64,000 nucleotides of DNA, taken from assembly GCA_024138025.1 (NCBI GenBank), contig JAMXBD010000402.1, positions 186,001-250,000 on the forward strand, written 5' to 3'. This document shows positions 49,098 to 60,110 of the stretch, in pieces (position 1 is the first letter of the stretch; every line of letters begins with the position of its first letter). The DNA is from Combretum micranthum. Lineage: Eukaryota; Streptophyta; Magnoliopsida; Myrtales; Combretaceae. The position numbers and the translations under genes are program-made. The notes under the pieces are model-generated. The model worked only from the letters and a program-made list of their open reading frames with translations. It ran no database searches and had not been told where the DNA came from.

Positions 49098-50179
49098 CAT
49101 TTTTCTGTTGAAGATTTTTGTCGCTTCCTCTTCATTCCATACTCTACTTCGTATTTCAGGTCTCGTATCTTCTTGTTCAACAATCTGTCTACCAAGATCC
49201 CTCAATAGATCATGCATCCATAATGAATAGCCGTCTTGTATTTTAATTAAGCACATTTGTTGAAGGACTTCAATTGCTTCTTCTGGAAATTTTGACTCAT
49301 CCCAAAAGTAAAGTACGAGCTCTTATCCATCCAATGAAAAAGCAAGCTATATCAAGAAATATATGCTTTTGTTGTTCATCGAGTGCTTCAAAACTAATCA
49401 TCAACTTCGTACCAATTTCTTTGTGGGAAACTTTTTCCAATTTATTTATTGTGACATCCCACATTTTTTTGCTTTTACCACAAAGCAGAGAACCAAAAAC
49501 CTCAAGAGCCAAAGGAAGTCCCCCAGCCCTCTTTACTATTTTTTCAGAAAGAGTAGCATATTCAACTGGGGGTTTGTCTTGTCGAAAGGCATGATGGCTA
49601 AAAAGTCGAAGAGCTTGGTCATAATCTAGACCTCTTAGTTCACAAGATTGGTCCACGTTGATCCAATCAAGGATGCTTTGTTTCTAGTGGTGATGATGAT
49701 TTTAGTTCCCGAACCAAACCAATTACGCTGTCCTATAAGAACTCGTAATTGGGTAATTTCATCCACATCATCCAAAACAAGAAGGACCTTTTTTGCAGAA
49801 AATCTTTCACTAATTATTTCAATTCCTTCATCAATAGTTGAGATATTTGTTGATCCCTTATTCAAAATGTCTGAGATCAACTTCTTTTGCAGAAACTCCA
49901 TACCATTAGATCGAGCAGTTTCTCTTGTATTAGCAAAAAGCAATGGTTTCAAAACAAGGCAATAGGTTGTAAACTTCTTTCCAAGAGTCGTTTTTCCTAT
50001 AACCACCCATCCCATAAATTCCCATAATATATACACCATTTATTTCAGTGGTTAACATATTTAAAACTTCTTGAACATGATGATCCATTCCAACTAAATA
50101 ATCAGTTACTGCCAGAAAAGCTTTCTTTAATTCACGCAAAGCTACATTGGTTACTTCTTTTACCAGCTCTCCCTCTTTT
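49098..50179 (-). pseudogene. TNL unit B, exon 2: NB-ARC domain with small frameshifts
   Basis: Acceptor TTTTCAG at 50181-50180; donor ATG-GTAACC after 49098. Text: VNGVYIMGIYGMGG-type P-loop lead, IGKTTLGK in another frame, KKVLLVLDDVDE (kinase 2), GSGTKIIITTRNK (RNBS-B), KRAGGLPLALEVFGSLL, HIFLDIACFFIG (RNBS-D), SLWMHDLLRDLGRQIVEQED (intact MHD). One-base changes near 50010, 49985 and 49935 shift the frame in and out around the P-loop; others lie near 49655 and 49310. All main motifs survive at nucleotide level, so loss is recent or partly a sequencing artefact. Confidence 0.9.
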
Positions 50180-50926
50180 CTGAAAAGTACATGCAACAGA
50201 TGAGGATAAGGTCATCATTTTTAGTAATACACAAGAATGATCAATGACAACTTAATTTTAAATTCTACCAATGGGCGGGCAACAATTCACCTATTTTGAA
50301 TATTTCAAATCCAGAAGGATTCAATAAAAGCACAAGAATCACATAGATTCATTAATTTAGGAATAAGAAATTAACACTTGTACTTGGCACACCATCCCAA
50401 AGTTCTTACAAGAGACATCATACCTATCAAACATGCCCTATAGCATTACGTGGGATTAATAAACATAAAGACGTTTTCGTTTTGTAATAAAATTAGTATC
50501 AAAAGGAAAGGGAACATGTACCAATTAATAAGTAATTCAGCTTCCTCCTTCAGTGCTAACAAAGCAAGGGAAAAATATAAATAAATTAACACTAGCAATT
50601 AAACGTACAATTGGTTACTAGATGTACGTTTGGATTTATCATTATTATTTTATAATTATTAATATTATTATGAATAAGTTGAAAAGTTATATATATATAT
50701 ATAAATATATTAAATATAATCATTTATCCACGAATTTTTCAAAGTCAAAGTAATAAATTGGTGAAGACCTAATCTAATGATATAAACACCAATCTCCATA
50801 GTAATTTTGATTCCCCTTTTCTCCTAGTTGTAATATCACGAGTAGTATAATAATTTAGATATTGTTTAAACTACGTAACAGTAAAAGAAATTTTCATCAT
50901 ATATATCATGAAAGAAAAGAAGTTAC
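50180..50926 (-). other. Intron 1 of TNL unit B
   Basis: 747 bp between GT at 50926-50925 and AG at 50181-50180, AT-rich with a (TA)n stretch near 50685-50710. It aligns with A 33660-34500. Confidence 0.75.
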
Positions 50927-51477
50927 CTGTGAGCACCACTCTGGATGTCCCAACCTTTTGTTTCTCCAATCTCTCTCAAAGCTCTCTTCCATTTGGCAAT
51001 GGTCTCCTCATCATAACATTTCTCATGTAATTCAAAAGCCTCTTGGTAGCTTCCAGTTTGGTTGCGAACCTCGGAAGGAGTAACACTATAAAAAATAGGC
51101 ATCACTTTCAATCCAGTGGTTCTCTTACACTCGACAATCTCTGCTAGCTCCCTAAGACACCATTTACTTGCAGCATAGCCTTTTGAGAAGATGGGTATAG
51201 CAATTTTAGACTGATTTATTCCCTTAAGAAGTTCCGGTCCAATCTGTTCTCCTATCCTAAGTTCTTCGTCATCTCTATACACTCTGATTCCCGCATCAAT
51301 GAGTCTAACGTAGAGGTGATCGGTAAAGCCATCGCGGGTATCAGGACCCCTAAAACTTAAAAATACTTCATAATCTAATCCCGATGTAGAAATATCCGAC
51401 GTCCCCTCATCGGATTCTATGGGATTTTTTGAACCCATTCGCAACAAGAAGCTAAGAAGGGAACACGAAAAGAACAA
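50927..51477 (-). CDS. TNL unit B, exon 1: intact TIR domain
   Basis: Start at 51477 (MFFSCSLLSFLLRMGSKNPI); an inner Met at residue 14 (MGSKNP) is an alternative. TIR box DYEVFLSFRGPDTRDGFTDH at 35-54, then SKGYAASKWCLRELAEI with Glu110 in the position expected for the NADase Glu, and YSVTPSEVRNQTGSYQEAF at 130-148. The exon ends CACAG-GTAACT; 551 nt leave two bases that join exon 2 in frame as Arg-Lys-Glu-Gly. TIR domains of TNLs cleave NAD when the receptor oligomerises. With exon 2 disrupted, a TIR-only product by intron retention is possible: the open frame runs two codons into the intron. Confidence 0.92.
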
Positions 51478-52030
51478 CTTTGTGAAAGACCAGTCTAGAT
51501 CTATAATGTTATGTGGTAGAAAAGCTGCTCGTTAAGTGGTAGCTCTCTAGATCTAGTCCCTGCATGTAGTTAGCTGCTGCTGATGCGGGTATTTCCGAGA
51601 TATTTCAATACCTTTGACCATGCCGTGTTTACTGTTTAGTGGGTAGAAAAAGGGGAGGCTTTCTATTGGATATTGCAGTTTCCGTTGCGTTTCCTTCACG
51701 CGTCCTTTTATTTTCTATTAGAAATGCTGCCTTTTTCTTTGTCCTTTTCCTTCTTTTACTTTGTATTTTTCTTCTTTTCATTGGAGCTATTATGCTCACG
51801 CGTGTCATCTTTACTTTTAAAAAATTTCAATAAATAATACATACAACATGTAATTATTAATTATAATTTGTCTAGACCGTGTTTGGTGGGCAGTGACGTT
51901 TGATTCTTGATAAGTGGAGGCTTTTCATTGGATAGTGCATTTTCTATTGCATTTACTTGGGTGTTTATTTTCTATTTTTATATATTTTAATTATTGGAGT
52001 CAATGCATGTGACTTACCCCGTAGCTTTCA
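51478..52030 (-). other. Upstream region of TNL unit B
   Basis: Noncoding, matching A upstream (35014-35470) in its left part. 51876-52030 recurs at 53377-53590 (AGACCGTGTTTGGTGGGCAG, then TGCATTTTCTATTGCATTT). Likely promoter region with a local duplication. Confidence 0.6.
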
Positions 52031-52039
52031 ATTTCACAT

Positions 52040-52101
52040 ATATTTTGGCATGTAACATATATATATAATAATATATATAAATATGTTACATGCCAAAATA
52101 T
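52040..52101. repeat. Perfect 21-bp inverted repeat (hairpin)
   Basis: ATATTTTGGCATGTAACATAT at 52040-52060 is mirrored exactly at 52081-52101, with a 20-bp AT-rich loop. Confidence 0.9.
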
Positions 52102-52421
52102 CAACAATTATTTTTCTTTAATGTATTTATGTTTTTCTTATTTCAGACATATGCTTTTAATTTATATCTCTTTAGTCTTTGGATTTTATTTTCTCTTTTA
52201 ACATTTCTTTCGTTTTTCAATTGAATATTTTCTTTAACATTCTCTTGCTTATCTTTTCTATTTTCTTGACACTTGCCCGTCTAGAACTCCGCTTGCAATA
52301 TACCTTTAAAAATAATTAATTATTAGGAGCATCTACATCATCCATCCAACCGTAGTTTACAACTAGAAATACTCCGGAAAGAAGCCAAACAATCCACAGC
52401 CTGGTGAATGATGATCTAGCT

Positions 52422-53299
52422 GTCGTCACAGTTCATTTCGAGTTTAGAACCAGACTCGAATCAATGGTTCTCGGTTCTAAAATGAGTGGAATCGGAACTG
52501 GATCCATAGGAGTCAGTATAGTTCTCGAGAACTGCTGGTTCTCTTTGTTCGATTTCGGTTCCTCTGAAACTAGGAATTGTAAAATTAAAAAAGAAAAAAA
52601 AAATCAAATAAATTACTCTACTTAATTTTTTTTTACTATTAAATTACTTTACTTAATTTAAGGAAGAAAAAAAAAGCAAAACAAAATTTTAACTAGAAAT
52701 AAATCGAAACTAATAATAATTATTTATAGCCCATTAGCTAAAAGAAATTTTACAATTATATATTTATTTATATAATCACTTGTACCTTTTAGTTGTCATG
52801 TAAGTAATATAAACTATGCAATAAATATACAAATAGGTCCACAAACATAAAATCAAGTCTCACAGTGTTAATAAAGAAAAGTCCATTTTTGTTAAAAAAT
52901 ATATAAACTTAATAACACATGATTTCAATATATTTATTGTTTGTATAATTAATAACAAACATTAAATGTTGTGAATAGAAAATAAATTTTACTATTCTTG
53001 CGAAAATAATTTAAATATTTGTTTTTAAATTGGAAATTTTTATTATTTTTTCTTTTTTCTATATTTTTTTATTTTTTGTGGTTTGGAACCATCGATTCTC
53101 CCGATTCATCAGTCGATTCTTAAACCAACAATTCTTAAACCACCAGATCAAACAGTTTTAAGGGATGAAACCGACTAGACCCACCAAAACTAATAGTTCC
53201 TCAATTGGTTCAAACCCGCTTTCCACAAACCAGTTCCCAATTCAAGAATAGCTAGTGACGGTCTAGTCGGTTCCCGGTTTAGAACCGATCTGTGATGAT
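52422..53299. mobile_element. Non-autonomous hAT-like element (~878 bp), tentative
   Basis: Left end GTCGTCACAG and right end CTGTGATGAT are imperfect inverted repeats. Flanks ATCTAGCT (52414-52421) and GTCTAGCT (53300-53307) match at 7 of 8 bases. Both subterminal parts are rich in GGTTC/GAACC words (for example TCTCGGTTCTAAAA and CGGTTTAGAACCG), typical of hAT ends. The middle is AT-rich and noncoding. Confidence 0.65.
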
Positions 53300-53376
53300 G
53301 TCTAGCTAGATCTATAGATGCGGTAAACACACTGCATCTAAGTTTTAAGTCTCCAGTAATTTCAATTTCTTTGTCA

Positions 53377-53600
53377 AGACCGTGTTTGGTAGGCAGTGAC
53401 TTTTGGCTCTTGATATGTGGATGCCTTCCACTGGATAGTGCTTTTTCTATTGCATTTCCTTGGGTGTTTATTTTCTGTTTTTGTATATTTTAATTATTGG
53501 AGTCAATACCCCAACTTGTAGGACTGTCTTTTTTCTCTTTTTTTCCAATTCATGTGAGTTACCTTGCAGCTTCTGATTTCACACGTCTAATTCCATGGTA
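53377..53600. repeat. Second copy of TNL upstream segment
   Basis: Repeats 51876-52030 with small changes (AGACCGTGTTTGGTAGGCAG, TATTTTAATTATTGGAGTCA) and continues into CATGTGAGTTACCTTGCAGC. Its continuation to about 53650 also matches A near 35430 (CACGACTTTAAGAAAGAG). Confidence 0.7.
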
Positions 53601-53894
53601 TGCTCACGACTTTAAGAAAGAGTGGTCTTCCATGCTATTGTTTCGTTTCTCTTTCAAGTGTTTCCTTCCGCGCCGCCCTCCCCCTCTTTTAAATAGATAT
53701 TATTAGTTTATTCTTCTTGCAATTTTATTTTCTCTTCTTACTGTTTATTTTTATGTTTCAATTATTTATACTTTTCTTATTCTAATTTTTTGGTTAAATG
53801 TCTTCCTATTTTTTGTTTTTTTTTTCTTTCCCTATTCTCTTGACACCTATCCCTCTTAAAGTCAGTTCCTTGTTCTTTCTTTTATCATATGTTC

Positions 53895-53895
53895 A

Positions 53896-53931
<36 letters not shown>

Positions 53932-53932
53932 T
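53895..53932. repeat. (AAT)n microsatellite
   Basis: About twelve AAT/ATA units in tandem. Confidence 0.9.
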
Positions 53933-54232
53933 AGAAACTAGTTTTTGTGTATTTGCAGTAGATGAATAATACAAATTAATTAGAGACAATTGTGGAAAAC
54001 CGAACAGATGCATTCTTAATTAAAGTAACTTTATCCTAAAGTTACTCTTAATATGTCCCCATTAATATGTATTGATTCTCGTGTCAAACCACTCCTCTGA
54101 CAACTTTCTTTATTGATGAATTTTTAAGAGAGTTAATAATTTTTAAAAAGTTTTTAGCTGATTCGTGTTACATTCTACCTATGAAAATAAGAGAGAGAAT
54201 AAGAAATTACTTTTTAAATTACTTATCAAAGT

Positions 54233-54553
54233 AACTCTACATAAATTCTCATGTCAAATAACTCCTCCAACAACTCTCTTTATTGGTTTTTTTAAGTTGC
54301 TTAGCACAAGAATCCGTGTCAAGTAACTTCAATAAAGTTGCTCTAAGACATTAGAAATAAATTAATTATTGACAAATATATATTGTATAACTAACTCTGA
54401 CATAAATTCTCATGTCAAATAACTCCTCCAGCAACTCTTTTATTGGTTTTTTAAGTTGCTTAGCACAAAAATCCGTATCAAGTAACTTCAATAAAGTTGC
54501 TCTAAGACATTAGAAGTAAATTAATTATTGATAAATATATATCGTATAACTCC
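54233..54553. repeat. ~160-bp tandem duplication
   Basis: Two adjacent units share TAAATTCTCATGTCAAATAA, TTTTTTAAGTTGCTTAGCAC and AATAAAGTTGCTCTAAGACA. They differ by a few bases, so the duplication is recent. A weaker relative lies at 54060-54130. Confidence 0.85.
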
Positions 54554-54639
54554 CTAAAAATATATAATATGTTTTCACCCATTTAATTTTTAAAAATTTT
54601 CACTTATCCCACTATGTCGTATTGTACCCATTAAAATCA

Positions 54640-55080
54640 TTAGTCACAAACAACTTTCTTCATTCATAATTCAGGATTGAAAACATATAAAGATGCAACT
54701 CCATTAAGCCTTCATCATAACAGTACTTACAATTTATATGCTTCACGACATAATGGTTAATATCACGAATGATACCTAAATTTTGAAATATATATAATTA
54801 GGTACTAAACTTTAAAATTGATCTATAAAAGAACTTTTCATGCACGTCAATAGTACCTCCATTAAATTTACTAATATCCTAATTCGATATGATATTTTTA
54901 ACTAATATAACAAAATTATTCTTAGCATACATGAAAAAAAAAATTATACTAAATTGATCAATTTCTAGATTTGATTACTAAATTGATAAATTTCAAAATT
55001 TAGATACATAATTGCATATTTTACCAAAACTAAGATATCATTTGCAACTTACCTTAATATAAATAAAGTCTATGCACAAC
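54640..55080 (-). repeat. Remnant 3' flank of a third TNL unit (C), left part
   Basis: AACTCCATTAAGCC...CAGTACTTACAATTT resembles AACTCCTCGATCATTACCAT...GCACTTACAACTT in A, in the same order before the copia insertion. Similarity is weaker than A to B. Confidence 0.5.
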
Positions 55081-55180
55081 TATAAACAATATCAAAATCA
55101 AGGAAAAGAGAGTGATCACTTATTGAAGACGGAAAAGTTAAACGAAGATCAGAACGAAAAAAATGAACAAAATATTCCTT
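55081..55180 (-). repeat. Remnant of copia 3' LTR
   Basis: Matches the last ~100 bp of the 5' LTR (59505-59595): AATCAAGGA(A/C)AAGAG, then GTGATCACTTATTGAAG or GCGATCACTTACTGAAG. The upstream LTR part is deleted together with the end of pol. Confidence 0.8.
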
Positions 55181-58100
55181 AAGTAATAATAACCTTTAGA
55201 TATCGTAAGACATGAAAACAGCCATCAAGTGAGGTCTCCTAGGTTGAGATACAAACTGACTTAGTTGTTGAACAACAAAAGATAAGTTAGGCCCTGTAAT
55301 AGTCAAATAATGCAATCGTCCAATTATTCATCTATACATAGATGGATCAACCAAAATTTCACTTGTACTAAGATTCAAACGTAAATTTGCTGGAAATGGA
55401 AGAGTTACTGGTTTAGAACCAGTGAGACCTGTATCATTCAATATATCCAAAGCAAATTTATGTTGATTCAGCAAGAAACTATCAGAAGTACGACAAACTT
55501 TGATACCCAAGAAAAATCGAGCCTCACCAAGATTTTTAATTGTAAAAGCTTGATCAAGTGAAGATTTGAGAGTAGTAATAGCAGATAAATCCCTCACAAC
55601 CAAAACATCATCGGCATATACAAGTACAGCTAAGAAGCCTGGTGAAGTTCTTTTTGTGAAAAGGGAATAATCATTTTTGGATTGGGTAAATCCACAAGTG
55701 ATCAAACGTCGTGTAAACTCTTTGTTCCATTGTCTCGATGCTTGCTTAAGACCATATAATGAATGGATCAACTTACAAACTTGACCAGGTAAAGCACTAT
55801 ACACTTCAGGAGGCATCATGTAAATCTCCTCATCAATATAACTATGGAGAAAAGCATTTTTACTTACAACTGATGAACATGCCAATTTCTAATGGAAGCA
55901 ACAGCAAGCAATATACAGTAGTTAATTTAGCAACAGGGGAAAAAGTATAGGTATAATTAATGCCTTCAATTAGACTATACACCTTTAACACTAAACGAGC
56001 TTCGTATCTTTCAATACTACCAAATTATTTGTACTTAATTTTATACACCCATTTGCATCCAATTACTTGCTTGCTTGGAGGCAAAGTGGTAAGCTCCCAA
56101 GTATGGTTAGATTCTACAGCCAGTAATTCTTTGTTCATAGTATCCAACCATTTAGGATCATCTTCAGCTTCTTGATAATTTTGAGGTTAATGAACTGCAA
56201 AAACATTAGCTAAAGATGCCATACACCCTTTGGGATATGAATCAAAGGATGAAGAAGAAAGTAAGGGATAATGAAAACGAGTGGTAGACACTGAAGGATT
56301 GTGATGAATGTTATTGTTACAGGATCGGATTGAATTTCCACCTTTTCTACCGATCTTGAAATTGAAGCTTAGGCTCATTAGAATGAACCCAACGATCTTA
56401 TAAAATAAGAGGATAAATTTTGGGAAATCAAATCTGCCTTATTTTTTATTCATTCCCTGTTAAATACATTGCAACCATCTAGTTACACACAGTTAGTCTC
56501 TATTTTCTCATCCTATTACAACTGGACACAACACAACCACTTACAAAAGACACACCATCCTGTCATGCCACCTAGCTTATTCATACACTAATATACATAC
56601 TACTATCATGTGCACATCACCACACATAACAACACTATAAATACAACAGCAACCATAAAACAACAATCACATAATTAAAATAATACATAAACAACACTAA
56701 CACTAAATCAGCTTCATTCTTTCCTCTTTTGGCGCTTATAAACATGCTTAAAAGAAGTGATTTCTTGATGGATGTATGTAACAATTATGTATAAAATCAT
56801 TAAGCCCAGCTGGAGTTCTACGAACTCTAGAAGAAACACGAAGCTGACCTGAATCAGGTAACAATTGTATATTAGGTATAAGATGTGTATTAGATTGTGT
56901 TTCAAGTGAACGGATATGTTTAATATTCGAAACCCTAAGATATATACAAATCATCATGACCAGTAGCAGTAGCAGGGAACAGAGGAGATTGTGGAGGCTA
57001 ATCAGAATGTGTAAAACAAGATTACTGGAAAGGAAAGATGTCTTCATGAAAAAGAACATCTCTACCAACAAAGGTTTTATGTGTGACTAGATCATAAAAC
57101 TTATAAACCTTTTGTCCATATGGATAACCAAGGAATACACAACATCTACCTCTTGGATCAAATTTATCTCTACCAACATTAATTGTTGCTGCATAACACA
57201 AACAACCAAATACACGAAGCTCTTGCTAAGATGGAGGTTTGTTGTACAATAGCTGGTAAGGAGAAAGCCAATTTAAGTATTGGGATGCCATTTTGTTTAT
57301 TAATGTGGTAGCAGCAAGTAAACAATCCCCCCGAAACTGTTTAAGAAGATGAGCGTGGAAATATAAGGTTCTTGCAGTATCTAATAAGTGCCTACGTTTG
57401 TGCTCAACTACTCCCTTTTGTTGAGGAGCATAAATGATACTCCGTTGATGCAAAATACCTTTCTTTTCAAACAAAGCTTGACACTCATGAGACATGAACT
57501 CAGATCCATTATCGATTCTAATTATCTTTGGTGTAACATGAAAATGATTGTAGATAAAAGATAGAAAGGTGGATATTATGGACAGTGTTTAGGACGTGTT
57601 TCATCAAGCATGTCCAAACATCATGTCATATCAAACAATGGTTAAGAAAAATTTGTCTTGATATAGATGGTGTATTAAAAGGACCCTATATATCCATATG
57701 TATCAATGCAAAAGGATAAGAAGAACAAGTACAACTTGAAGTGAAAGGTAACTTGTGAAACTTAGCAAGCATGCAAGTATCCCAAACAAACTTTGTACTT
57801 TTACAATTTGAAGTATTTATTATATGTGACAAAGAACTCCAAGAAATGTGTCCTAGTCTCTTATGAAGAAGCTCTATAGAGACTTTATTATCCAAAACAA
57901 CAGAAAAATTACAACTTTTAGACATGTTTAAAGGACTACGATTTACACAAGAATTAGAACTACCAGCTGTGCTTTTAGATTTTAACACATACAACCCAGC
58001 AAATGCTTTAGCAATGGCCATTGGTTGGTGGCTATTATGGTCCTGAAAGATGCAAACAGTGGAGTCAAATTTGGCTGTAAGATTGTAATCAGACAATAAA

Positions 58101-58660
58101 CAGCTTACTGACAAAAGGTTAAAATGGGAATCAAGTACATACATGACATTATGTAGAAGAAGTTGATCATGTAGTTTAACATCTCCAATGATGCTAACAA
58201 GTTTGACATGATCATCAGGCAATTTAATTATGACCGGGTTTTTAAAGTTCGTTTAGTGTGTAAAAGGCAGAGATAAGGAGTGATATGGTCTGAAGCAGTG
58301 TCTACAATCCATTTACTCGATGTATTATCAAAATTAGAAGTTAAAGTAAGAGTATTACTGCAAAATTCACCATACTCTCTTCAAGATGTCCATTTGACAT
58401 TTGATTCCCTTTCAAGGCTTTCATAACCTATTGACAAATTTTTGAAATCAAAGTTTTATCATTAGTATCAACAAGACCATGTTGTGGAGATCAATTGGTG
58501 TGTCAAGTCCCTCGATCTGTGCAGCAACTCTGAGATTTCCTTTTGGATTTTTATACCAGTCTGGAAAACCAACAATTTCAAAGCATTTATCTCTCGTATG
58601 ACCACTCCTTTTGCAATGATTACAATACAACTTATTTCTATGCTCTTTTCTAAGGAGAGA
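55181..58660 (-). pseudogene. Copia pol: protease, integrase and RT remnants
   Basis: Protease WIVDT-ASDHIT near 58320-58275 lacks the Gly of the D(S/T)GA active site. Pre-integrase LHKRLGHISWSS and FVWDTCMLAKFHKLPF: the first Cys of the CxxC is Trp. HMDI-stop-GPF: an in-frame TAG replaces Trp. Integrase core pieces: [47 protein letters not shown]-type motif reads LVYADDVLVV at about 55615, with VCKLIHSLYGLKQASRQWNK before it and NLGEARFFLGIKV after. The last readable text, CFHVLRYLK, is the RNase H lead; the rest is deleted. Confidence 0.9.
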
Positions 58661-59412
58661 CTTTCTGCAAGTTTTTAGCTAAAAAAGTAACATTGAAATT
58701 CTCATTTGAACTTCCAAGCATTTCACTCATCTGTTTTTGCTTCTCAACTTGACATATTTGATAATATGCTTTGCTCATAGTTGGCAAATGATCCATGGAC
58801 AGCACTTGATTCCGTACATACTCATATGCATCACTCAAACCCATGAGAAATTGCATTAGTTTGTTCCTATTGTCAATCTCCAACCATTTTGCCTCCAAAT
58901 CACAAACACATCGCTCCCGTGCATTATAAACACAACTCAGACTATCACAAAGATTGTTTAATTCATCCCAAAGCCTCTTTAATTTGATGAAATATTCAGT
59001 AACTGTTCCTTGCTTCATGTTTGCAATTTCATATTGTAACTAATATAATAGAGGTCCACTAGTTATGCCAAACCTATACTCACATCTTGCCATAATTCCC
59101 AAGCCGATTGAGCATACATGAAAAGCTTTAGAAAGTTCTTTCATCATAGAATTTAATAATCAACATCCAATCATATAATCGTTTCTCATCCATTTTTCTG
59201 ACTCCTCAGCATTATCAATAGGTTTTTGACACATTCCATCAACAAAACCTAATTTTGCTTTTGCTCCTAAAGCCAATCAAATTGATTTGACTTCAACCAA
59301 GATAATTTGCACCATTGAACACTAAATTCGTAATTGACACACCAGGATTATCAGAAAGAAAATACGAATATCTACAAGATCGTTGAACCAAACTTACGGA
59401 CAAGGAAGACAT
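58448..59412 (-). pseudogene. Copia gag (UBN2-type) with zinc knuckle
   Basis: Start MSSLSVSLVQRS at 59412, then NGANYLGWS-like text, broken frames, and a long frame at 59018-58650 (GTVTEYFIKLKRLWDELNNL, LMQFLMGLSDAYEYVRNQVL). The CCHC knuckle CNHCKRSGHTRDKC (CX2CX4HX4C) is intact near 58625-58584. Gag forms the particle and the knuckle binds RNA. Confidence 0.88.
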
Positions 59413-59492
59413 ATTTGGAATGATCAAACAAGGAATAAAAGATCAAACACTAAAGAAGCATCAACAAACCATGAAGCAATCGATTGAAGCTT

Positions 59493-59504
59493 GCTCTGCT
59501 ACCA
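59493..59504 (-). other. Copia primer binding site
   Basis: TGGTAGCAGAGC directly follows the 5' LTR. It differs by one base from TGGTATCAGAGC, the usual initiator tRNA-Met primer site of plant copia elements. Confidence 0.85.
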
Positions 59505-59817
59505 TGTAAGCAATACCAGAATCAAGGACAAGAGTGCGATCACTTACTGAAGATGGAAAAGTTGAACGAAGATCAGAGCAAAAGAACAAGCAGAAAACTT
59601 GATTTTTCGTGTTGCTCTGTTTGTTTTAAGTTTCTCAGTATTAGTTATGAATATGTACAAATGAGCTTTATATGTTAGTAGATCTGAACACGTGTGTTTC
59701 CTACATGTAAGAATATATTAGAAACAGCTCATAGCTTGACACGTGTAACATGTGTTACTAGAAGTAGAACAGTAAAACAAGTAAAACACAGATAAAAATA
59801 CTAAGACACTTGTAACA
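59505..59817 (-). repeat. Copia 5' LTR (313 bp)
   Basis: Minus strand opens TGTTACAAGTG and closes TTGCTTACA, next to the primer site. A TATA-like ACATATAAAGC lies near 59666-59676. Confidence 0.85.
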
Positions 59818-59822
59818 ACAAC

Positions 59823-60110
59823 AATGATAATTTCTCATAACACCAATAGGAAGATATCTAACAGTGCACAAGCAATAGAGAAAACAAGAGATATTGACAC
59901 CACATGCGGATATTATAGTATTAACACCATGTATAGAAGGTGCATAAGAACCCAAAAATTAACCATCATTCACAACAATTTCGGATGCTTGTACATCTGG
60001 AAAAATGGAATATTTGCGCTATTGTTCAAAGTTATAAAACTACTAGATAATCTCGGGTTATTCTCTACACAATAACTTATATAAAAGTAAAGTAGTTATC
60101 TTAATTTTTT
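59823..60110 (-). repeat. Remnant 3' flank of third TNL unit (C), right part
   Basis: TTTCTCATAACACCAATAGG, GTATTAACACCATGTATAG and ATATAAAAGTAAAGTAGTTA match A (15700-16270) and B (43040-43450) in order. No LRR text follows to the right within the window. Confidence 0.6.

Larger units (their letters stand above)
55081..59817 (-). mobile_element. Ty1/copia element with internal deletion, ACAAC target duplication
   Basis: Minus-strand order: 5' LTR (59817-59505), tRNA-Met-type primer site TGGTAGCAGAGC (59504-59493), gag, protease, integrase, RT to about 55185, then a remnant of the 3' LTR (55081-55180). RNase H, the polypurine tract and most of the 3' LTR are deleted. ACAAC lies at both 55076-55080 and 59818-59822. 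Joining the flanks restores the order seen in A and B (CACAAC-AATG... against GACAAC-ATTA..., then CACCAATA), an empty-site match. Confidence 0.92.
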
